DNA of 64,000 nucleotides, from assembly GCA_963833965.1 (NCBI GenBank), contig CAWHZZ010000003.1:744001-808000 (forward strand), written 5' to 3'. Origin of the DNA: CAJCIW01 sp963833965. GTDB taxonomy: Bacteria > Chlamydiota > Chlamydiia > Chlamydiales > Rhabdochlamydiaceae. Numbering within the stretch: the first letter of the stretch is position 1; every line of letters starts with the position of its first letter. The notes under the pieces are model-generated. The model was not told the DNA's origin. It did no database searches and saw only the letters and a list, made by a program, of their open reading frames with translations. Made by a program: the position numbers and the translations under genes. Of the stretch, positions 58,326 through 64,000 are shown piece after piece.

Positions 58326-59193
58326 AACCGATCCTATTTAAAACATATTCTAGCGCTTTGAGGACGTCCTCTTTTGTCTCCCAGACGGAAATGAATCGCC
58401 CTTTATGGCAGAAGATCGCCCCAGGAATCCCAGAGACGCGCTTCAAGTCATCATTGAGAAGACCGGCCCACTCCTGCGGCAGCGGCATCCGGACTTTCAT
58501 CCGCTCTTCCAACGTGGGAGGGATTCCCCTCAACTTCCAATGGCCACTGGAGGGCATGATGATAAAAAGCGCGGGATGCGTCTCTCCTCCCATGTCGAAA
58601 AAACACTCCATCCAAGGCATCGCCTCTTCAAAAATAAGAAATTTTTCCTTTTTGGCCATGCTTTCCGCGACTTTTTCACGGCAGGTCATAATGTATTGAA
58701 ACCGTTCCAACAGCCGCCTTAAATGTCCCTCGACAAATTCCAAAGCTTCAAAAAAAGCCCTTGTCTGCTCTTCTTTTGGCGCATCGTAGAGCGGAGGAAC
58801 GAAATTGGAAACGACTTGAGAGAAGGTGCACGTCCCCTCTTCCAACAAAGCCCGTCCATTGTCATGCGCATCCACTCCCAGGATCAAAGAACGGTTGAAA
58901 AAATCATAGGTCGGCTCATCGACGATCCCCTTTTCTTTCAAGTAGAGCCAAATCATCCCCGCACTGCTCAAATCCCCGGTGTATTCGGATTGATGATGAT
59001 CAAAGCGCTTCTCTTCGGGGTTATAAACTCCGCCGACATCGCAAACGTATTCGCACTCCGAGAGAGTCTTCAAATCGCGCGTGCGTACAATTTTGTCTTT
59101 ATCGATTTGACCAAAGGCCGCCAAAAGAGCGCATGCGGTCACTTCGTCGGCGTGAAAAGAACCATCGTGGGTCCCAAAGCTGCGGAGTCTCAT
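58306..59193 (-). CDS. MYG1 family metal-dependent hydrolase
   Basis: 295 residues. N-terminal FGTHDGSFHADEVTACALL and FDHHQSEYTGDLSSAGMIW carry the His/Asp metal ligands of the DHH-like MYG1/UPF0160 family; LGVDAHDNG is also typical. The family is found across eukaryotes (where MYG1 has 3'-5' RNA exonuclease activity) and in chlamydiae (CT386 position). The exact substrate in bacteria is unknown. Upstream of and overlapping the HIT gene. Confidence 0.9.
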   Translation of the reverse strand: MRLRSFGTHDGSFHADEVTACALLAAFGQIDKDKIVRTRDLKTLSECEYVCDVGGVYNPEEKRFDHHQSEYTGDLSSAGMIWLYLKEKGIVDEPTYDFFNRSLILGVDAHDNGRALLEEGTCTFSQVVSNFVPPLYDAPKEEQTRAFFEALEFVEGHLRRLLERFQYIMTCREKVAESMAKKEKFLIFEEAMPWMECFFDMGGETHPALFIIMPSSGHWKLRGIPPTLEERMKVRMPLPQEWAGLLNDDLKRVSGIPGAIFCHKGRFISVWETKEDVLKALEYVLNRIGYDHSVR

Positions 59194-59315
59194 AAAAACC
59201 CAATCTCTCTAAGGACTAATTCTACTCCCGCAAAAAATAATGCTCAAGAGGTGCTCTGCAATTGACCGATTAAAAAAATATGTTTACAGTGAAGCGAAGT
59301 AAGGAGTCTTTCCCA

Positions 59316-60005
59316 ATGAGTATTCCTCCCATTCAACCGACCGGCCAGCCTTCGGAGCTTCCCGGAGGGAGTCCGCTTCGCGACCGCGTCCGCAACTCTC
59401 TCACCTCCCTTCGACAAGGGACCGATGCCCTTCAGGGGGCTTTGGCCGCACATGAGAACCCCGCCCAAATCAGCCACCTCTTCGAGCAGCTTCAACAGCC
59501 TGTCCAAACCCTTGCGCAATTAGCAAACAGGCAGCCGCCCGTGATGTCCCAAAATGAAATCGACGTGGTCAAGGACTTAAATATGCAGGTTGAATTAACT
59601 CAGATGGACATCCAGGAAATTTCTCCGTCATCCATTGCCGCCATTCAGGGAAGTGCAACGACGCTCTTCCACCTGTTTGCTGCCGAGGCCGCAGGGATCC
59701 CTGAGCCGAATACGGCTTCTCTGCAAGCGATCAACTATTTGTCTGCGCTATCAGAAGCTTTTCAGCTGCACCTCAAAAGCAAGTCCAAAGACTCCGACCA
59801 CATCGCCGCCAGGATGCAGGCCCCTATGAAGGAATTAGAGCAACTCTCCTCGTTGGGAATCTTGACCTCTCAGCAATCGGATTTGGTCTCCGAATTGACG
59901 ATCACTTACAACACACAGATCAAAATTCCCGACCGCGCCACACCCGAAACTCTCTCGCAATTTCATACGCATCTTCAAACTTTAACGCATTTACTGACGT
60001 CTTAG
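59316..60005 (+). CDS. Hypothetical helical protein
   Basis: 229 residues from ATG 59316, chosen for AAGGAG about 10 nt upstream (TTG/ATG starts further up add basic residues). It is Gln/Ser/Leu-rich and almost fully helical after a Pro-rich start (SIPPIQPTGQPSELPGG), with no signal peptide or membrane segment. It could be a secreted effector or chaperone-like protein; I recognise no family. It sits 15 bp before the LOG-domain gene and may be co-transcribed. Confidence 0.65.
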   Translation: MSIPPIQPTGQPSELPGGSPLRDRVRNSLTSLRQGTDALQGALAAHENPAQISHLFEQLQQPVQTLAQLANRQPPVMSQNEIDVVKDLNMQVELTQMDIQEISPSSIAAIQGSATTLFHLFAAEAAGIPEPNTASLQAINYLSALSEAFQLHLKSKSKDSDHIAARMQAPMKELEQLSSLGILTSQQSDLVSELTITYNTQIKIPDRATPETLSQFHTHLQTLTHLLTS

Positions 60006-60020
60006 AACCTGGCTGCAATT

Positions 60021-62141
60021 ATGGAAAGTTATCTTTTCCCAGCGCATTTCGACCTCGTCACACCCGACGGCGTCCTCATTTCTTTGAAGCGGACAAGTCC
60101 CACCGAGATGGAAACCACCCTCCTCATTCAAAACATTTCGCCCGCATTCGTCGGTTTTCAGATCGAGCACGAACATATCTCCTTCAACCTCAAAAGTACT
60201 CTGGCCCAGCTCGGGCTCAACGGGATTGCACAAAACTACGAACTCGACAAAAAAAATCTGACGGCGAAGGTGAGCGTTCGGCTCCAGTCTTACGGAAAAG
60301 TCGCAGCCGCCCTCCTCGACCATCTCGCCGAAGGAGCCCATGTCGGCAAGCTCTTTGCTGCCGATCCACGCCGCAAAGTACGCGACCCCGACTATCTGCT
60401 TCGGATGTTCGGCCGTACCGACAGGCAAGGACGTCCCCTTCTGTCCCTCGGCGGCCCCAAAGGACGCGATGAACTCTTGCTTGAGAAAATCGACGGGAGG
60501 ACCGTAGCTTTCCTTCCCCTTCAAGAAGGCGTGCTCACCTACGATGAAAATGCGATTTTGGGGATGCTCCCCACAATAGGAAAAGCCCTCGCTCATCCCT
60601 ACTTTCGCCTCCGCACGCTGATCCAGCTCGATCAAAACTGGCTTCCCCTGGCAAAACGGCACGTCACCAAAGGGGAGATCCTTCTCGTCCGCACTGCGCC
60701 ACTTCATATTCGTACTGCCTATGGCAAAGTGGTCGATTCACTTCTACCCCCGGGCATCAACCACACCACCGCCAACGTCCTGGAACCCGACACCAAAGCG
60801 TCGGGCGATGTGTACGAACTTTATGGCTCATCCGATGAGGAGCTCCACGTGATGCCCGTCGAATTTTTTACTCTCGAGCCCCATCGCGAACACGTCTTTT
60901 TCGCCGACCGCGACCAGCTGCAGACCAGCCTGGAAAATTCCAATATTCTATTCAATGCCTTTAAAACGGCGCCGATGCCGCTTTCCAACCGCGCCGCGGT
61001 CTTCATCGTCAAAGGAGAACAACTCCTAACTCTTCAACCCAAACAATGGATCTCGCGCGAAACACACATGAGCGAGTTTCCCGGGCTGTTTTATCCCTCC
61101 CAGCAGGCGCTTCTCGTCCAGCGCTACATCGAACAGCAGGCAGATTATCCCTTCTTAAAAGCCATCGAAGACGGGCTGATCACATCGCAGGGCATCCTGC
61201 TCGCGAGATATTTCCCCTCTCCTTTGATGAAACGGCTACTGCTCAGCGATCGCGTCCAGCGCTGCTTGAAAGGGATTTATTTTCAATACCCGTCACTCGC
61301 CTACGGAAACTTTTTTTCCCACGAAGACCGCTCGCTTCTGCTCGACCTCGCCAAATTCGGCATCCCCGTTTTTTGGGTCGATGAAACATCCGGCAATGTC
61401 TTGCAGTATATCCCAAAGCCGAACAAAGATTCCGGCATGTTCGTCCCCGAACCTTTAATCGACACTTTCGTCAAGGCGACCGCCTTTGGAATTTATGGAT
61501 CGACGCTTTTGCATGGGAACTTCGAAGATGAGCTCGCGTCGATGATGCGCGGCATCATCGCGATGCGCTCGCAGTTCGACCATCGCCTTCTCAACCCCGA
61601 AACGCCGATCGCCCTCGTCACCGGCGGCGGGCCCGGACTCATGGAGGTCGGCAACCGCGTCGCCAAACGCGTTGGGGTGCTCTCCTGCGCCAATATCGTC
61701 GATTTCCGCAACAGCGGCAACCTCAACATCAAAGAGCAATCGCAAAACCCTTACATCGAAGCCAAAATGACCTACCGCCTCGACAAGCTCGTCGAACGGC
61801 AGTCGGAATTCAACCTCGACTTTCCGATCATTCTGACGGGCGGCTACGGCACTGATTTTGAGCTTAGCCTCGAAGAGGTGCGCAGAAAAGTCGGCTCCAT
61901 GGAACCCACTCCGGTCCTCCTCTTCGGAACCCCAGATTATTGGCGGCAGAAGATCACCTCTCGGTACCAGTGCAATTTAAAAGCGGGGACGATCGTCGGA
62001 TCGCAGTGGGTCAGCAACTGCTTTTACTGTGTGACCAGCGCAGAACAAGGATTGAAAGTCTACAGGCAGTATTTCTCCAACAGTCTTTCCATCGGGCCGA
62101 GCTTTCCGCCGAGCAGCGATGGTTTTGTCACGGTAAACTAA
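60021..62141 (+). CDS. Large protein with C-terminal LOG (lysine decarboxylase-like) domain, CT387-like
   Basis: 706 residues. The first 450 are specific to chlamydial-type proteins as far as I can tell, with no known motif. About residues 470-690 form a LOG/Rossmann domain: ALVTGGGPGLMEVGN, then LTGGYGTDFELSLEEV, which matches the PGGxGTxxE motif with Thr in place of Pro. LOG proteins release cytokinin ribotides or cleave AMP-type nucleotides. Position and size match CT387 in C. trachomatis. Substrate unknown. Confidence 0.8.
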   Translation: MESYLFPAHFDLVTPDGVLISLKRTSPTEMETTLLIQNISPAFVGFQIEHEHISFNLKSTLAQLGLNGIAQNYELDKKNLTAKVSVRLQSYGKVAAALLDHLAEGAHVGKLFAADPRRKVRDPDYLLRMFGRTDRQGRPLLSLGGPKGRDELLLEKIDGRTVAFLPLQEGVLTYDENAILGMLPTIGKALAHPYFRLRTLIQLDQNWLPLAKRHVTKGEILLVRTAPLHIRTAYGKVVDSLLPPGINHTTANVLEPDTKASGDVYELYGSSDEELHVMPVEFFTLEPHREHVFFADRDQLQTSLENSNILFNAFKTAPMPLSNRAAVFIVKGEQLLTLQPKQWISRETHMSEFPGLFYPSQQALLVQRYIEQQADYPFLKAIEDGLITSQGILLARYFPSPLMKRLLLSDRVQRCLKGIYFQYPSLAYGNFFSHEDRSLLLDLAKFGIPVFWVDETSGNVLQYIPKPNKDSGMFVPEPLIDTFVKATAFGIYGSTLLHGNFEDELASMMRGIIAMRSQFDHRLLNPETPIALVTGGGPGLMEVGNRVAKRVGVLSCANIVDFRNSGNLNIKEQSQNPYIEAKMTYRLDKLVERQSEFNLDFPIILTGGYGTDFELSLEEVRRKVGSMEPTPVLLFGTPDYWRQKITSRYQCNLKAGTIVGSQWVSNCFYCVTSAEQGLKVYRQYFSNSLSIGPSFPPSSDGFVTVN

Positions 62142-62161
62142 AGTCAAAAGGACAGCTTCTT

Positions 62162-62328
62162 AGAGGTTGTAAGGAAATAAATTTTACAGTTCCCGAGAAG
62201 AAAAACGGTTCAGATCTTGAGGATTTTTCCGCAGCAGGTGTTTCCTGTCACCCCTGTAAGGAAAAATCGTCGAGAGATGAATCGATTTTTCCCTCGAGAA
62301 CTGTAAAAGTTATTTTCTTACAACCCCT
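62162..62328. repeat. MITE-like inverted repeat, family A copy 2
   Basis: Arms at 62162-62197 and 62292-62328 are inverted complements. The unit matches the reverse complement of 30541-30645 but has an extra 62-bp block (62231-62292) in the middle that adds its own short inverted repeat (GGAAAAATCG / CGATTTTTCC). The stop codon of the minus-strand repeat protein lies inside the right arm. Confidence 0.8.
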
Positions 62329-64000
62329 TGGATCGCGCGACAGCCTCAATGAGCCTGTTGATGTCTTTGGGAGCTTGGATCTTTCCAAAATTATCTCCAC
62401 CGGCGCTCGAGTCTTTCTCGTGCGCGAGGAACCACACCCGGTAGTAAACGCCTTGACTCTGATCTAATTTGAGTCCGCCTTTTTCTGCGGAAGAAAGAAG
62501 CAGAGAGCAGAGCTGTTCTATTTCTTGAGGTTTCAATTGCTTGTTGTCTCTGAGTTGCTCAAGCAAACGTTTTAACTCTGTCAAGGATTTGATCGGATCG
62601 TCCGCAGCCTTCCGAGCCGAAGCAAAATTCCCTTCTGCAAGAGGACGCCTGACTTCGGATTGGCTGATTGCCTTAATCAGCCGCTCAATGTCTTTGGGAG
62701 CATGGATCTTTCCAAAATTGTCTCCACCCGCGCTCGAGTCTTTCTCGTGCGCGAGGGACCACACCCAGTAGTAAACGCTTTGATTCTCATCTAATTTGAG
62801 TCCGCCTTTTTCTGCGGAAGAAAGAAGCAGAGAGCAAAGCTGTTCTATTTCTTGAGGTTTCAATTGCTTGTTGACTCTGAGTTCTTTAAGCGAGCGTTTT
62901 AACTCCGCCAAGGATTTGATTGGATTGTCCGCAGCTTTCAGAGCCGAGGGAAAATTCCCTTCTGCCAGGGGTTTGATGGGAATGTCCATCACTTTCGGAG
63001 CCGAAACAAGATTCCCTTCTGCAAGAGGGCGTTTGGATTCGGATTGGCTGATTGCCTGAATCAGCCGCTCAATGTCTTTGGGAGCATGGATCTTTCCAAA
63101 ATTGTCTCCACCCGCGCTTGAGTCTTTCTCGTGCGCGAGTGACCACACCCAGTAGTAAACGCTTTGATTCTCATCTAATTTGAGTCCGCCTTTTTCTGCG
63201 GAAGAAAGAAGCTGAGAGCAAAGCTGTTCTATTTCTTGAGCATTCAGTTGCTTGTTGACCCTGAGTTCTTCAAGCAAACGTTTTAACTCTGCCAAGGATT
63301 TGATCGGATTGTCCTTGACTTTCGGAGCCGAAACAAGATTCGCTTCTGCAAGAGGGCGTTTGGCTTCGGATTGGCTGATTGCCTGAATCAGCCGCTCAAT
63401 GTCTTTGGGAGCATGGATCTTTCCAAAATTGTCTCCACCCGCGCTCGAGTCTTTCTCGTGCGCGAGGGACCACACCCAGTAGTAAACGCTTTGATTCTCA
63501 TCTAATTTGAGTCCGCCTTTTTCTGCGGAAGAAAGAAGCAGAGAGCAAAGCTGTTCTATTTCTTGAGGTTTCAATTGCTTGTTGACCCTGAGTTCTTCAA
63601 GTGTACGTTTTAACTCTGCCAAGGATTTGATCGAATCGTCCGCAGCTTTTAGAGCCGAGAAAAAATCCCCTTGTGCAAGAGGTCGCTTGACTTCGGATTG
63701 GCTGATTGCGTCAATCAGCCGCTCAACGTCCTTGGGAGCCAGGATCTTTCCAATGTTATGCCAGTCGGCATTAGAATCTTTCTCCTGCGCAAGAAACCAC
63801 ACCCGGTGATAAACACCATATGGTTTATTCAATGCCAACCCATTTTCTTCAGCGCCCTTTAAAACTGCCTCGGCCAATGTTTCCCGCTCTTCTGCGCTGA
63901 AACGCTCTTCCGATTGAATGTCTTGGAGCCTTTCTTTCATTTCTTCCAATGTCCTTGCAGGTTGCTCTTTAACCATTTCAGCGAATAACTTATAATCGAG
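62318..64000 (-). CDS. Tandem-repeat protein, five 109-residue units (5' end may lie outside window)
   Basis: At least 552 residues from ATG 63976, but the frame stays open upstream to the window edge and that ATG lacks a ribosome site, so the true start may be outside. Five units of 327 bp each hold 'LKPQEIEQLCSLLLSSAEKG', a YYWVWSLAHEKDS block with GGDNFGKIHAPKDIERLI and a SLAELKR helix. One unit has 19 extra codons, itself a local duplication. Units 2-4 are almost identical. No signal, membrane helix or known domain. Possibly a surface or effector repeat protein. Confidence 0.75.
   Translation of the reverse strand, partial: LDYKLFAEMVKEQPARTLEEMKERLQDIQSEERFSAEERETLAEAVLKGAEENGLALNKPYGVYHRVWFLAQEKDSNADWHNIGKILAPKDVERLIDAISQSEVKRPLAQGDFFSALKAADDSIKSLAELKRTLEELRVNKQLKPQEIEQLCSLLLSSAEKGGLKLDENQSVYYWVWSLAHEKDSSAGGDNFGKIHAPKDIERLIQAISQSEAKRPLAEANLVSAPKVKDNPIKSLAELKRLLEELRVNKQLNAQEIEQLCSQLLSSAEKGGLKLDENQSVYYWVWSLAHEKDSSAGGDNFGKIHAPKDIERLIQAISQSESKRPLAEGNLVSAPKVMDIPIKPLAEGNFPSALKAADNPIKSLAELKRSLKELRVNKQLKPQEIEQLCSLLLSSAEKGGLKLDENQSVYYWVWSLAHEKDSSAGGDNFGKIHAPKDIERLIKAISQSEVRRPLAEGNFASARKAADDPIKSLTELKRLLEQLRDNKQLKPQEIEQLCSLLLSSAEKGGLKLDQSQGVYYRVWFLAHEKDSSAGGDNFGKIQAPKDINRLIEAVARSKGL

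Noticed and set aside
61940..62467. 175-codon plus-strand frame at the end of the LOG gene
   Set aside because: It combines an alternate frame of the LOG gene, the repeat element and antisense of the repeat protein. Its likeness to the 30538 frame is due to the shared repeat.
62318..64000. Possible CRISPR or non-coding tandem array
   Set aside because: The 327-bp period is a multiple of three, the frame stays open throughout and units are not separated by unique spacers, so this is a coding repeat.

Overview
The window comes from the chromosome of a member of the Chlamydiae outside the classical family Chlamydiaceae, most likely an amoeba-associated 'environmental' chlamydia. Gene order is the main evidence. 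A PknD-like kinase, ValS, the archaeal/V-type ATPase operon, transaldolase, then rpoC-rpoB-rplL-rplJ-rplA-rplK-nusG-secE-tRNA-Trp-tuf-tRNA-Thr-infA follow the same succession as Chlamydia trachomatis CT301 to CT323. The second line of evidence is a set of eukaryote-like proteins (F-box-like, OGFr, possible U-box) of the kind reported from protist-associated chlamydiae. Base composition looks close to balanced by eye, higher in GC than Parachlamydia. I do not assign a genus.

Layout. 1-1 kb: end-truncated gene for a possible U-box protein. 1.1-7.7 kb: pknD, a Nudix hydrolase and valS. 7.6-13.9 kb: an OGFr-domain protein, an AGCS symporter, DAHP synthase, a lipoprotein, a second Nudix hydrolase, fumarase and a small exported protein. 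13.9-24.2 kb: V-type ATPase genes on the minus strand (E, DUF2764, A, B, D, I, K), with a second K gene 2.3 kb further on; two plus-strand F-box-like genes sit between the two K copies. 24.5-28.5 kb: exported proteins, transaldolase and two tandem hydrophobic proteins. 28.6-30.4 kb: an ABC exporter. 30.4-38.2 kb: an accessory island of F-box-like paralogues, gene remnants and hairpin repeats. 38.3-51.3 kb: the core transcription/translation block. 51.4-55.1 kb: SufE and three tandem two-helix membrane proteins. 55.1-62.1 kb: an M24 peptidase, a HEAT-repeat protein, HIT, MYG1, an unknown protein and a LOG-domain protein. 62.3-64 kb: a protein with five 109-residue repeats that runs off the window.

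How it works together. The core blocks encode RNA polymerase, ribosomal stalk proteins, elongation factors and a membrane-energising ATPase. The accessory inserts between them encode candidate host-directed proteins. The clearest is a paralogue family with an N-terminal F-box-like segment, an 'ICGS-DP-SPID-W' motif at residues 124-134 and a conserved C-terminal block ending in a WAE(K/N)H motif. F-box domains bind Skp1 in eukaryotic SCF ubiquitin ligases, so these are candidate secreted effectors that redirect host ubiquitination.

Non-coding structure includes two inverted-repeat (MITE-like) families with two copies each, two solitary IS-like ends, a long hairpin upstream of the ATPase operon, palindromes between atpA and atpB, several terminators and two tRNAs. 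No CRISPR array, rRNA or intact transposase was seen.
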